Source: Lysinibacillus sp. FSL K6-0232 (lineage in GTDB: Bacteria; Bacillota; Bacilli; Bacillales_A; Planococcaceae). Taken from it: a stretch of DNA of 64,000 nucleotides. This document shows, one piece after another, positions 52,831-61,237 of this stretch. The position numbers were made by a program, and so were the translations under genes. Numbering within the stretch: position 1 is the first letter of the stretch; every line of letters begins with the position of its first letter. Location: contig NZ_JBBOYW010000001.1 in the NCBI RefSeq assembly GCF_038008325.1, forward strand, positions 1,726,001-1,790,000. Reading direction: 5' to 3'. A model generated the notes under the pieces. The model made no database searches. It was not told the DNA's origin and saw only the letters and a program-made list of their open reading frames with translations.

Positions 52831-53755
52831 GGTAACACCATATCCAACCTTCTCATGGTCGCTATCACGCCATAAAACATTGACAGGCTGTGCGCGCAAA
52901 TATGGCTATGAATACTATTTTTCACATAATGGCTGGCTTCGCTACAATGTTGAGCCCTTTCATCAGCATGTCTATCGTTTAAAAAAGCTCCAGCCAATGC
53001 CGATTTTATTTGGGCAAATTGTCCATCGCTTTATTGAGCAGGCAATAAACGACTACCTACAGACAGGCACAGCTTCTACGGTAGAGGAGCTAGTGCAATA
53101 TGCGCGAGGACAGCTAAATGCAGCATTTATTGACTCAACACGTTATACGGAGCAATGGCGACAAAAGCCAACGAAATATTATATGATGCAGGAAATTTAC
53201 TACTATGGCAAGCTCCAGCCTGCTGTTATTCAAGACTATAAAGAGCGTTTACAGCTTGTATTTAAGCATTTTTTAAGCAGTGCAACATTCCAAGAAATTA
53301 CCGCGCATAAAGGCTCCTTACGCATTGGCGAGCCTGAGCAATTTCGCTCGATGAAAATGGACGGTATCCAAGTATTCGTTGTCATGGATTTTCATTATTA
53401 TAATGAACAAACGGATAAATGGGTCATTATCGACTGGAAAACAGGTGGAGAATCGGACGATGACCGCCAGCAATTAGCGCTATATGCTTATTATGTGCAG
53501 CAAAAATATCGTGTATCATTGGCGCAAATCGAGGCGTATAATGAATATTTGCTAACGGGTAAACGTAAAAAATATCAATTTACAGATTTTGATATGGCTA
53601 ATCTACTCCATACATTTCAGCATAGCGTGTTGGAAATGAAAAAATACCAAGCCGATATTTTTGCTAATGAGCCTGTAGACCTAGAGGATTTTGAGCAAAC
53701 AAATGAGAAGTGGCAATGTCAAAACTGTAATTTTAGGGAATTATGTAAAATCTGA
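52823..53755 (+). CDS. PD-(D/E)XK nuclease family protein (RecB/Cas4-like)
   Basis: 310 residues. TYPTFSWSLSRHK-like start then GCARKYGYEYYF (first Cys), GQIVHRFIEQ (His), VFVVMDFHYYNEQT (Asp) and VIIDWKTGGESDDDRQQLAL (Asp...x-Lys with QLALYAYY), ending CQNCNFRELC. The four cysteines are placed as in the iron-sulfur nucleases AddB/Cas4. ATG 52823 follows GGGAGGTGATG. No CRISPR array or cas genes are in the window, so it is a stand-alone nuclease, coupled to a TetR regulator. Confidence 0.85.
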   Translation: MFEVTPYPTFSWSLSRHKTLTGCARKYGYEYYFSHNGWLRYNVEPFHQHVYRLKKLQPMPILFGQIVHRFIEQAINDYLQTGTASTVEELVQYARGQLNAAFIDSTRYTEQWRQKPTKYYMMQEIYYYGKLQPAVIQDYKERLQLVFKHFLSSATFQEITAHKGSLRIGEPEQFRSMKMDGIQVFVVMDFHYYNEQTDKWVIIDWKTGGESDDDRQQLALYAYYVQQKYRVSLAQIEAYNEYLLTGKRKKYQFTDFDMANLLHTFQHSVLEMKKYQADIFANEPVDLEDFEQTNEKWQCQNCNFRELCKI

Positions 53756-53760
53756 TAAAA

Positions 53761-53792
53761 AAAGCAGAGGGGAGCCTTTGCTTTATTTTTTT
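53761..53792 (+). terminator. Terminator of the nuclease gene, interrupted by an insertion sequence
   Basis: Stem AAAGCA-AGG / CCT-TGCTTT, then A and seven T. The ISL3 element starts directly after the T run. Confidence 0.75.
53785..53792. repeat. Target-site duplication, left
   Basis: ATTTTTTT next to the left end; the right flank at 55108-55115 is ATTTTTTG. Seven of eight bases agree, as expected for the 8-bp duplication of ISL3 elements after one change. Confidence 0.6.
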
Positions 53793-55107
53793 GGTTCTTC
53801 ACCAAAAGCCGTGGGTGACAAAATCAGTGACCTATTTCTAAACGTAAACGAAGAAATAAACGGTTTTCATTTCGATAGCCAAAACCACGTCTTTTAATAA
53901 GTTTAATTTTATTATTCGTTCCTTCCATCATGCCATTTGATAGCGGTGAAATAATGGTATCTAGCAATGCTTTTTCACGTGTACTCAATGTTTTTGCGAT
54001 TTTAGAAACGGCACTACAAAGATGAAATTGATACCGTTTAAACCATTCTGTTAATCGTCGTTTTGCTTGTGTCATCGTTGTTGCTTTTAGTACATAACGC
54101 ATATGATTCAATGCTTGATAAATGTATTTTGTAGGCAAATCTTCCTGATGCCACTGTGCAACAAATCCACGTTCTTCATCCGTTAATTGTTCAGGTTTTC
54201 GTGCCAAACAACGGTCAATGAATCGCGATTGATGATGCTTTTTGGCTTCTCCTAAATACCGGCGTCTTCGCTGCTGGGCATCGGTGAAAAATTGCACGAG
54301 ATGAAAGCGATCCAGCACATGAATCGCAGTGGGATAAACGGCTTGTATCGCATTCGCCATCGCTGGAGCGAAATCACTGACCACCGCACGAATTGGACCT
54401 GTTACTTTTTGTAAAGCAGTGGTAATAGCGTCCTGATTTCGATGAGGAACAATTGCCAAAATACGACCTGAGTCGGCATTTAAAACACTGGTCGCATAAT
54501 GATGTCCTTTGCGCAAAGCGAACTCGTCTACACAAATAGTAGTGGCGATTTCATCCGTTAATTCATTAGCTGCCAGCAAGTAATACCAACGCTCAACCGT
54601 CGTGTAGGGCAGTTCATATTCACGTGCCACATCAGCAATGGAACGCCCGTGGCAACGCCTTACAAGTTCTTTACGAAACATAGCTGAAGACGCTTGGATA
54701 ATTCCTAAACCGAAGTCATAGGTAAATGTGAGGTCGCAAGCAACACAACGATGACGTGGAATCGCCATCTCAATCCAAATAAATCCGAGGTGCCAAGCAT
54801 AGCCATGACGAAAACGACGTAATGTTTGCGCATGACGAATCGTTTTCCCTTGGCAAATTGGACATGGCACTGAATAAGCACCTACAGTAGCAGGAAATAC
54901 ATTTGGTTCTTCGTCAGATGGAAAAGAAACTTCGAAAAAAGATGGTAACGGTAATAGCATTTTGATAAACTTGGAGTACAAAGCGAAAACTCCTCTCGTG
55001 GTTTGTCTCGACAACAATTACGATACGTGAGTTTTCGCTTTTCTTCTATAGAAAATATGAAATTATTGAATTAATAGAAAGTCAACCACAAGTTATGGTG
55101 AAGAACC
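53793..55107. mobile_element. Complete ISL3-family insertion sequence, 1315 bp
   Basis: Terminal inverted repeats: GGTTCTTCACCA from 53793, and its complement TGGTGAAGAACC ending at 55107; over the outer 27 bases about 22 match. One transposase gene lies inside on the minus strand. Flanking ATTTTTT on both sides is the duplicated target. Inserted in the T run of a terminator. Confidence 0.93.
53824..54960 (-). CDS. ISL3 family transposase
   Basis: Transposase of about 378 residues. N-terminal zinc motif CPICQGKTIRHAQ...CVAC, HTH region (RSIADVAREYELPYTTVERW), and DDE domain: CVDEFALRKGHHYATSVLNA (first Asp), VVSDFAPAMANAIQAVYP (second), SNGMMEGTNNKIKLIKRRGF (Glu) all intact. Probably active. 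The frame is open to 55017; ATG 54960 is the first normal start in register with the family, but its ribosome-binding site is weak. Confidence 0.93.
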   Translation of the reverse strand: MLLPLPSFFEVSFPSDEEPNVFPATVGAYSVPCPICQGKTIRHAQTLRRFRHGYAWHLGFIWIEMAIPRHRCVACDLTFTYDFGLGIIQASSAMFRKELVRRCHGRSIADVAREYELPYTTVERWYYLLAANELTDEIATTICVDEFALRKGHHYATSVLNADSGRILAIVPHRNQDAITTALQKVTGPIRAVVSDFAPAMANAIQAVYPTAIHVLDRFHLVQFFTDAQQRRRRYLGEAKKHHQSRFIDRCLARKPEQLTDEERGFVAQWHQEDLPTKYIYQALNHMRYVLKATTMTQAKRRLTEWFKRYQFHLCSAVSKIAKTLSTREKALLDTIISPLSNGMMEGTNNKIKLIKRRGFGYRNENRLFLRLRLEIGH

Positions 55108-55139
55108 ATTTTTTGCGATAATAGTAAATTTTTAGTAGG

Positions 55140-55168
55140 TTGAGTTTGGAAAGATAATACCATATACA
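55140..55168 (+). promoter_or_regulatory. Sigma-A promoter of the secreted-protein gene
   Basis: TTGAGT (55140-55145), 17 bases, TATACA (55163-55168), about 65 bases before the start codon and just outside the insertion sequence. Confidence 0.65.
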
Positions 55169-55232
55169 TATTGTGGAAAATATGAGGTTTTATATAATAA
55201 CAAGTAACACTATAAAGGAGGAGTATCGTAGA

Positions 55233-56411
55233 ATGAAAAAGCTATTCATAATGTTTATCACAGTTGTTTTCTTCGCCAGTGTACAAATGCTCACACCAGC
55301 CAAGGCCGCAGCATCCACGGTTTCAGCCTTTGAAGCCTCAAAGCTTGTTTTTAATGAACACTTTGTCGCAGGGAACCATCTAGGAACAGATCATAGCACC
55401 TCACATTATATGCGCTTAGCGATTGATATTGGCTTTTTAAGCGTTTATACTTCTCAGGCAAAAAATAAAAATGATGCCACATATGCAACGGCACTGGCAA
55501 AATTAAATCAGGCAATTGATACATTGTATACAGATGTTTCGTCAAATGCGAATAATTATGCCAATAATGCCTTCCAAGACCCAGGCACTGCTCAAATATT
55601 TACAGCGTCTATTTTAGTGAAAAAATTCAATATGTCTGATTTAACAGCTACAAGACAGACAAGAGTGAATTACTTATACAATAATACAAAGTCGTGGCTC
55701 AATAATACGTATAACAATAAGCTCGTGAATAATATGACGCAAACATTCCGTCAAGTAGTGGAAAGCCAAACGACAAACGCAAGTGGTGATGCACCATTTT
55801 CAGTGAATATTGTTGCTTTATATGGCGGCGCATTAGCATTAGATTCTGACTTTTTATTTAAGCAATATGGTGTTAATCAGCCAACAGATTATCCTTTTAG
55901 AAACAATATTGCGAATATTGGTAACTATATTAAAGCCATTAATTTCGGGAACTATACAACGGAGGGGCGTTTAAGCCATGTTGGAAGTGTACGTAATTAT
56001 GTGGATGCAGGGTATATTAGCTGGCACGGTAAAGGACTAGCATTAATGGCACATGGTACGGTTTATACACCGAGCTTTGCTACTAGACCAAGCTCTGTAT
56101 TTATGACAGAGGCAGATGCCATTGCAAAAGGTTTCCAGACCGTATATAGTAAGCATAATTATATACCAGAGCAATTTTATGGCTTTGGTTCAAGCGTGAA
56201 AGTATCGACAAATAGAAGTCAATGGTTATACCCATTAACATGGACAGGCAGTCAGCAAACAGTCAATTGGCTAGATGCCATTAATCGACCAAGCGGCTCC
56301 TATAGTGGACCTGTCATTGTAGCTGTTGCAAGGCAGGATACACAAGCGCTTCATCGAGCAATTGAGGGGCTAACAGGCGCTATGCTCAAAGGCTTGTATT
56401 TTAATCAATAG
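55233..56411 (+). CDS. Secreted protein of unknown function
   Basis: 392 residues. Signal peptide at about 1-28 (MKKLFIMFITVVFFASVQML...PAKAAA). Mature part is helical, Asn/Tyr/Ser-rich (NNYANNAFQDPGTAQIFTAS, WLNNTYNNKLVNNMTQTFRQ), then a Gly/Tyr-rich region (GYISWHGKGLALMAHGTVYT, IPEQFYGFGSSVKVSTNRSQ). The periodic helices would suit an alpha-toroid such as a polysaccharide-degrading enzyme, but no catalytic motif I can name is present. AAAGGAGGAG supports ATG 55233; the frame is open to 55173. Confidence 0.72.
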   Translation: MKKLFIMFITVVFFASVQMLTPAKAAASTVSAFEASKLVFNEHFVAGNHLGTDHSTSHYMRLAIDIGFLSVYTSQAKNKNDATYATALAKLNQAIDTLYTDVSSNANNYANNAFQDPGTAQIFTASILVKKFNMSDLTATRQTRVNYLYNNTKSWLNNTYNNKLVNNMTQTFRQVVESQTTNASGDAPFSVNIVALYGGALALDSDFLFKQYGVNQPTDYPFRNNIANIGNYIKAINFGNYTTEGRLSHVGSVRNYVDAGYISWHGKGLALMAHGTVYTPSFATRPSSVFMTEADAIAKGFQTVYSKHNYIPEQFYGFGSSVKVSTNRSQWLYPLTWTGSQQTVNWLDAINRPSGSYSGPVIVAVARQDTQALHRAIEGLTGAMLKGLYFNQ

Positions 56412-56419
56412 GCTTTAAC

Positions 56420-56449
56420 AAGTCACATCGACATCGGTGTGACTTTTTT
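56420..56449 (+). terminator. Terminator after the secreted-protein gene
   Basis: Stem AAGTCACA / TGTGACTT with a 10-base loop, T run. Confidence 0.88.
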
Positions 56450-56515
56450 ATCTTGGTTCAGCAATTTTTTTGTATCGGCAGCATTAGTAACAGGTTGAAG
56501 GGAGGTGTAAATAGC

Positions 56516-56670
56516 ATGAAAAAAGTAACAAGGTCTATATTGTGTATGCATTAGTGAGCGGGCATCCGTTTCATGAGATTATCGTAGGCTGCTTTAGCAC
56601 ATATGACAAGGCACAGCAAGAAAAAGTGCAGTATGCCATTGCACGTATTCAAGAATTTGAGGTAAAGTAG
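56516..56670 (+). pseudogene. Frameshifted small gene (DUF7336-like)
   Basis: ATG 56516 with GGGAGGTG upstream reads MKKVTRSILCMH and stops, but the neighbouring frame from about 56530 continues as KVYIVYALVSGHPFHEIIVG then CFSTYDKAQQEKVQYAIARI to TAG at 56670. The span is 155 bases, one short of a whole frame, and the break is at a run of six A: a one-base loss. The product would be about 51 residues. Confidence 0.65.
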
Positions 56671-56696
56671 ATGATCAATGACTTAACAATGGAGAA

Positions 56697-56842
56697 GAGG
56701 CTGGGACAGAACTCGTTTTATTGAGAAAATCAAAAATGAATGTTATTTTGTGATTTATTAAAGTATATGTGTTCTAATAACGCAAAAAAATGTTAGACCA
56801 AACTTGTAAATGGTCTAACATTTTTTCTTTTGTCCCAGCCTC
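56697..56842 (+). repeat. MITE-like repeat, copy 1
   Basis: 146 bp with perfect 12-bp terminal inverted repeats GAGGCTGGGACA / TGTCCCAGCCTC. Its reverse complement matches 59682-59830 with only a handful of differences (about 95%). Its right part holds a hairpin ATGTTAGACCA / TGGTCTAACAT flanked by A7 and T6, a bidirectional terminator (56784-56827). No coding capacity. Lies at the 3' end of the GerC gene. Confidence 0.88.
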
Positions 56843-56851
56843 TTGTTGCAG

Positions 56852-58015
56852 TTATTCTTCAATGGTTTCAGCAAATGTTTTACGTCCTGGGCTAATTTTA
56901 TTAATATGGATATCAATTTTACGAATAGAGTCCTCGGTTAGGGGAATTTTGCCATCCTGTTCTACCTTTTTCCATACCTTTACATTATTCCGATAAAGAT
57001 ATTCGGATAAGCGAAAGACATCTGTATCCATTTCCAAGCCTTTCTTAAAGGTATCCATAATTTCTTTTTTGATTTCTGCGCTTACTTTCTCTCGCACCTC
57101 ATCAGATGAGAGCTTACCCTTAAAGCCATTTAAAACAACATTAAATTTTAAAAGCACATCAAATGCTGCTTGATTATTATGCACAATGGGCTTTACGTTC
57201 ACGCTTAGCTTTTTAATATCAACGGTTAAATGATCTTGCTCGTCATTATTTAACTGGACGGTTACTTCTGCTTGATTTGTTTCATCGCTCATCCATTCAA
57301 TGCCTCTAGCTGCTTGCCCTTTAATAAAGCCTTTGAAGCTATCTTTGGACAGCACACCAACACCTGAAAAGCTCGTTTCTGTTGTATCCTCCTGCTCTGT
57401 TTCCCAGTTTTTATTGATGGTCACATAAGGAATGCTAATCTCATAGCTTGGCTCATTTAAGCCAATCACAAGCTGTCTTAAATTAATAGGATCAACAAAT
57501 GAATTTTGCTCTGCAATATTTTTAGGATTACTTAGCTTCGCAGCGGTTGGTGACCGTTTTAATAATGGCGATACTAATAAAACATCCTCGATAGGGTCTT
57601 GTGTACAATATACCCAAATATGATAGCGTGTTTCCCGAAAGCGTAAAAATGTATCAATCACCGAAATGGCATGCTCATTTTGCAGGGCTTTTTCAGAGAA
57701 TAGCAGAAAGGTCATATGCCCCCAAAACACGTCCTGATCCATGGAGCGATATAATTTATAAATGGCTTCCTCAACTGTTTTCCCTCTTGCTTGCCCAATT
57801 TCAGTAGGCGCAGCATCAGGGTTCGCCTGCTCTGTTTTGGCAACAGTGGCAAAGTTGATAATTTGTAAATAGGTTATATATTCATTATCCTCGTAATCAA
57901 CGCCAACACCTCGTACATAATACATTCGCTGCGGCTCTGTCACGTCCCAGCAACCTGTTAATAGCAACGTTGCAACTAGCATAAAAATCATCATTGCGAT
58001 ATTTTTTCGGCTCAT
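56852..58015 (-). CDS. GerC-family germination lipoprotein
   Basis: Ger(x)C-type lipoprotein of 387 residues, part of a spore germinant receptor. Signal and lipobox LLLTGCWDV (Cys at about residue 22); YYVRGVGVDYEDNEYITYLQ, FLLFSEKALQN, HIWVYCTQDPIEDVLLVSP and the C-terminal GerC domain (DTFKKGLEMDTDVFRLSEYL). AGGGAGATAT supports ATG 58015. No GerA or GerB partner is next to it; the operon may have been broken or the gene may work alone with a receptor elsewhere. Confidence 0.92.
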   Translation of the reverse strand: MSRKNIAMMIFMLVATLLLTGCWDVTEPQRMYYVRGVGVDYEDNEYITYLQIINFATVAKTEQANPDAAPTEIGQARGKTVEEAIYKLYRSMDQDVFWGHMTFLLFSEKALQNEHAISVIDTFLRFRETRYHIWVYCTQDPIEDVLLVSPLLKRSPTAAKLSNPKNIAEQNSFVDPINLRQLVIGLNEPSYEISIPYVTINKNWETEQEDTTETSFSGVGVLSKDSFKGFIKGQAARGIEWMSDETNQAEVTVQLNNDEQDHLTVDIKKLSVNVKPIVHNNQAAFDVLLKFNVVLNGFKGKLSSDEVREKVSAEIKKEIMDTFKKGLEMDTDVFRLSEYLYRNNVKVWKKVEQDGKIPLTEDSIRKIDIHINKISPGRKTFAETIEE

Positions 58016-58090
58016 ATATCTCCCTACTTTGCAAAGTTCATATACTTTAGTGTGGACGAAAAAGCTATGTATTATAAGCCAAAGTAGCAG

Positions 58091-58124
58091 AAAAACCGAG
58101 CTATTCCATCAAAGCTCGGCTTTT
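58091..58124. terminator. Bidirectional terminator between GerC promoter region and ykuS
   Basis: Stem ACCGAGCT / AGCTCGG(C/T) with 10-base loop, A run on the left and T run on the right; ends the minus-strand ykuS transcript. Confidence 0.85.
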
Positions 58125-58130
58125 CTCTTA

Positions 58131-58376
58131 TTAATGGAAATATTTCTCGACACGCTGTACAACTTCATTGGCAGAAAGTCCATCCGCATCAATAACAGGC
58201 CCAGCCATCACAGGATCGCTAATGCCCATTACATCTCGGTCTTGCCCTGTAATAACGCAAGCATCACAGCTTTTAGCATCCTCTTCATTGCGTAGCTGAA
58301 TCACTTCATAGCCCTTTGCCTTTAAAGCATCCTCAATATTTGATAAGGATTGTTCAACACCAATAATTTTAGACAT
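58131..58376 (-). CDS. YkuS family protein (UPF0180)
   Basis: 81 residues of the UPF0180 family, function unknown: [20 protein letters not shown] then [19 protein letters not shown] and [25 protein letters not shown] supports ATG 58376. Single gene with its own terminator. Confidence 0.92.
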   Translation of the reverse strand: MSKIIGVEQSLSNIEDALKAKGYEVIQLRNEEDAKSCDACVITGQDRDVMGISDPVMAGPVIDADGLSANEVVQRVEKYFH

Positions 58377-58512
58377 GCTTTGTCCACCTCCTACAACTAA
58401 TGTGCCATTTCTTCTTGCTTCTTATGCATTTGGCATCGTCTAAATAAATTGCCTCACTGATTGACTAAAATGTGTATAGAATGTCTAGCTTAGTAAAAAG
58501 GGAGGATGAGGT

Positions 58513-59022
58513 ATGTATTCCATCGCCAATTTTAAAATACTTGTTGACAAGCAAGCAGAAATAGATGCAATTTATCAGCAGTGTACGCAACTTATTGAAT
58601 CAACGGTTACACCCAAATTACATGTAGAGGCGGAGCGCTTGCTAAAGCTTATGGAAGATAGGCTATCAAAGCAGGGCTTTACGGTGACCAAGACATCCAC
58701 GGGCTTAATTGCCAACTATCAGGAGGCAACGGTTAATGTGGATCAGCATTCAAAAAATTTAGAGGAATGGTTTTATATTAATTTAAATAGCTATGCCGAA
58801 GATCAAGTAGGCATTGTTTTAGATATAGCACCCATAATGTTGTCGAAAATATCCAATCAGCTAGATGGGTATACAGATATTATTGAGCAAATGACAGATA
58901 CGTTAAAGCAAGCGAAAAGCCTATACAAAGCTTGCACAAATCCAACATTTATTTATAAAACCCAAGATAATAAAGTGTTTCAGTCTGTGCAGGATGTGGT
59001 GGATTATTATTTTCAAGCATAA
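58513..59022 (+). CDS. Hypothetical protein, 169 residues
   Basis: Soluble, mostly helical (QAEIDAIYQQCTQLIESTVT, AERLLKLMEDRLSKQG), with a beta segment FTVTKTSTGLIANYQEATVN in the middle and a helical end (DIIEQMTDTLKQAKSLYKAC). GGGAGGATGAGGT supports ATG 58513. No family recognised. Confidence 0.72.
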   Translation: MYSIANFKILVDKQAEIDAIYQQCTQLIESTVTPKLHVEAERLLKLMEDRLSKQGFTVTKTSTGLIANYQEATVNVDQHSKNLEEWFYINLNSYAEDQVGIVLDIAPIMLSKISNQLDGYTDIIEQMTDTLKQAKSLYKACTNPTFIYKTQDNKVFQSVQDVVDYYFQA

Positions 59023-59415
59023 AGGGAGAAGCCACTCTATGCTTGAAGTAGGAGTGCATCGTCTAAATGTTTTCACAAAATAGACATATGTAGTAGCTGG
59101 AAGACATAAAGATATAGAGGACAAACTATAGGCATGGTTGGTTCTCTATATTTTTTGATATGGAGAATGATAAAGGGTGCTTCCTAACTATATTTGTTAA
59201 AATCTATCAATACACAACTATATTTCACGAATATTTAATAAAAAATTGATATATTCAAAGATATAGGTAATTTGTAAGGATGGTTGTTTACCGTAATTTG
59301 GGTAATAAATAATAAAATAGATGGAGTTTTGTCGCAGCTATTTTCGGTTATAGTGCTAATATGAGCATTAATTCATACAATGATTAAAAAGTTTATAGGT
59401 GAGGGGCTGGGTGAC
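59023..59415. other. Gene-free intergenic region
   Basis: About 390 AT-rich bases. A weak promoter-like pair (TTGATA, 16 bases, TAATTT) lies near 59246-59275. Nothing else is seen. Confidence 0.35.
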
Positions 59416-59631
59416 ATGGAGCAATATAGCACAGCTTATTTTCAAAAGCTAGATTTACTAGCAAGCTTATATGCAGGGCAAGCCGCTTTAAAACATTCCA
59501 TACCAACGGAGAAGATTAGTCAACTGGAGCGCTATCAACAAATTGAAGCGGCAATTACGAAATTAAATAATGAAATTCGCTTGATTGAGCAGACGATTTT
59601 ACGATCCGCCCGCTCTATCGAAAATTGTTAA
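59416..59631 (+). CDS. Hypothetical 71-residue helical protein
   Basis: Two helices likely form a hairpin coiled coil: FQKLDLLASLYAGQAALKHS and LERYQQIEAAITKLNNEIRL. GAGGGG precedes ATG 59416; the frame is open to 59380. Followed at once by a strong terminator. Not recognised. Confidence 0.65.
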   Translation: MEQYSTAYFQKLDLLASLYAGQAALKHSIPTEKISQLERYQQIEAAITKLNNEIRLIEQTILRSARSIENC

Positions 59632-59640
59632 TAGCAGCTC

Positions 59641-59670
59641 AACCCATGCAAACCATTGCATGGGTTTTTT
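59641..59670 (+). terminator. Terminator after the 71-residue gene
   Basis: Eleven-base perfect stem AACCCATGCAA / TTGCATGGGTT, loop ACCA, T run. Confidence 0.92.
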
Positions 59671-59681
59671 GATGGGCAAAT

Positions 59682-59830
59682 GAGGCTGGGACAAAAGAAA
59701 AAATGTTAGACCATTTACAAGTTTGGTCTAACATTTTTTTGCGTTATTAGAACACATATACTTTAATAAATCACAAAAATAACATTCATTTTTTGATTTT
59801 TCTCAATAAAATGAGTTATGTCCCAGCCTC
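59682..59830 (-). repeat. MITE-like repeat, copy 2 (inverted relative to copy 1)
   Basis: 149 bp, same GAGGCTGGGACA / TGTCCCAGCCTC ends as 56697-56842 and the same internal terminator hairpin (59698-59740). Lies 8 bases beyond the 3' end of the gene at 59839, as copy 1 lies 10 bases beyond the GerC gene. Confidence 0.88.
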
Positions 59831-59838
59831 TGCTAAGT

Positions 59839-60234
59839 CTATTGAACAAGTGCCAGTATAAATTGATCGCGATCTGCTTCCTCCTGCATTTTACTATCAG
59901 CAAGCATTGCACCTGATTGGACGCTTGTCATATCTTTATCTACAAGAAACTGCACATTGACTTTCGTTACTTTATTATCAACAGGACAATCCCCCTTGAA
60001 TTCGACTACATCCTGCCCCTTTTGTGTTTCAAAATAAACCCAATATGGATTTTCACAGGCAGAGGCAAAGGCATCCTCTAATGTTTTTGTACTATTTTCA
60101 TAGGAATAGCTTTTTACATATGTAATATATTCATTGTCCGTTATATCTTTTTGCGGACCATAAAAGTACCAAAATACCCCTAAAATTGCAATAGGTATAA
60201 TCCATAATATATTCCTTTTACTTAATTTTCTCAT
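59839..60234 (-). CDS. Membrane-anchored hypothetical protein
   Basis: 131 residues: basic N-terminus, one membrane helix at about 9-25 (ILWIIPIAILGVFWYFYG), then an extracytoplasmic domain (YITYVKSYSYENSTKTLEDA, WVYFETQKGQDVVEFKGDCP, KVTKVNVQFLVDKDMTSVQS). The fold resembles glucosyltransferase-like DUF families of secreted beta domains, unassigned. GGGGGATGC precedes ATG 60234; the frame is open to 60258. Confidence 0.7.
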   Translation of the reverse strand: MRKLSKRNILWIIPIAILGVFWYFYGPQKDITDNEYITYVKSYSYENSTKTLEDAFASACENPYWVYFETQKGQDVVEFKGDCPVDNKVTKVNVQFLVDKDMTSVQSGAMLADSKMQEEADRDQFILALVQ

Positions 60235-60372
60235 TGCAGCATCCCCCTTTATAAGCATATTTTAACACCTTTTTGCTAGCTTACAATAATATTTTTAAAG
60301 AAGGAAAAGTATTCCATGCAAGCTGGTTATTTGGTACAGTGAATATAATAGAACGAAAGGAGTGATAATTCG

Positions 60373-61140
60373 ATGAAACGTTCTGCATATTTACTCAGCA
60401 GTATATTATGTAGTAGCTTACTATTTACAACTGTCCAGGCTGATGCAGCAACAACTGATCGTCCAACGATTTCGATAAATGGTGCGCAGCAGGCATTACA
60501 AGGAATAATTACGCCAAGCGGGCATACACTTGTCCCATTTAAAGAGTTTTTTGCCGTACTAAATATGAAAGTAACCTTTAATAATGACACAAAAACCGTT
60601 GTGGCAACAAATGATCATACAACACTGTCGCTTACTGCTGGTAAAAAAGCAGTGTTGCTAAATGGCAAAGAGGTACAGCTTCAACAAGCACCACAAATTA
60701 TCAATGGTCGTATGTATGTGAATTTGCGCTTTATTGCTGAAGCTCTTGGTGGAACGGTGCAGTTCGATCAAAAGCAGCGAGGAATCTCCATTGAATTTCA
60801 CGATATCGAAAGCTTAACAGCCATTTGGGCACATGCCTTAAAAACAAGGGATGGTATGCCGCGCTATCAGATGATGTCAGACAAGGCTAAGGAACGATTT
60901 ATGCAGGAGCAACTCCATGTAAATGGGGAAGAAGGCAAGTTTGTAATTGGTGTATCAAGCCCATGGGTTGTTGCGTTTGATTTTACGATCGATGATATGA
61001 CCGCAACGATTACATATAAAACGACAACAAGTGAGCCTGCATTTTATCAAACAAAGGAAATCTTAACATTTATCGAGGAAAATGGTCAGCTAGTGGTCGA
61101 TGACTATCAAACCATTTTTGAGGATCAGCCGATCAATTAG
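60373..61140 (+). CDS. Secreted copper-amine-oxidase-N (stalk) domain protein
   Basis: 255 residues. Signal peptide 1-26 (SAYLLSSILCSSLLFTTVQA). Stalk domain at about 30-140 (NGAQQALQGIITPSGHTLVP, GRMYVNLRFIAEALGGTVQF). The C-terminal 110 residues (LTAIWAHALKTRDGMPRYQM ... VIGVSSPWVVAFDFTIDDMT) are a NTF2-like or DUF-type ligand domain. CGAAAGGAGTG supports ATG 60373. Related in domain to the protein at 12904. Surface function unknown. Confidence 0.82.
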   Translation: MKRSAYLLSSILCSSLLFTTVQADAATTDRPTISINGAQQALQGIITPSGHTLVPFKEFFAVLNMKVTFNNDTKTVVATNDHTTLSLTAGKKAVLLNGKEVQLQQAPQIINGRMYVNLRFIAEALGGTVQFDQKQRGISIEFHDIESLTAIWAHALKTRDGMPRYQMMSDKAKERFMQEQLHVNGEEGKFVIGVSSPWVVAFDFTIDDMTATITYKTTTSEPAFYQTKEILTFIEENGQLVVDDYQTIFEDQPIN

Positions 61141-61166
61141 GGCATACTATAGTATGCTAAGAATAA

Positions 61167-61211
61167 GAGGCTGTCTGGAGAGATAACTCTTTCCAGGCAG
61201 CCTCCTTTCTT
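61167..61211 (+). terminator. Terminator-like hairpin before the hexosaminidase gene
   Basis: Stem GAGGCTG-CTGGA / TTCCAG-CAGCCTC with an 11-base loop and a weak CTTTCTT tail. A perfect 16-bp palindrome GCATACTATAGTATGC lies just before it (61142-61157). Confidence 0.6.
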
Positions 61212-61237
61212 GCTATAGAGAAGAAAGGAGGTTGCCT

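Noticed and set aside
52823-53755. Cas4 of a CRISPR system
   Set aside because: The nuclease has the RecB/Cas4-type motif order, but there is no repeat-spacer array or other cas gene in the window.
58029-58295. 88-residue plus-strand reading frame over ykuS
   Set aside because: Antisense to the clearly recognised YkuS gene and its terminator; no ribosome-binding site.
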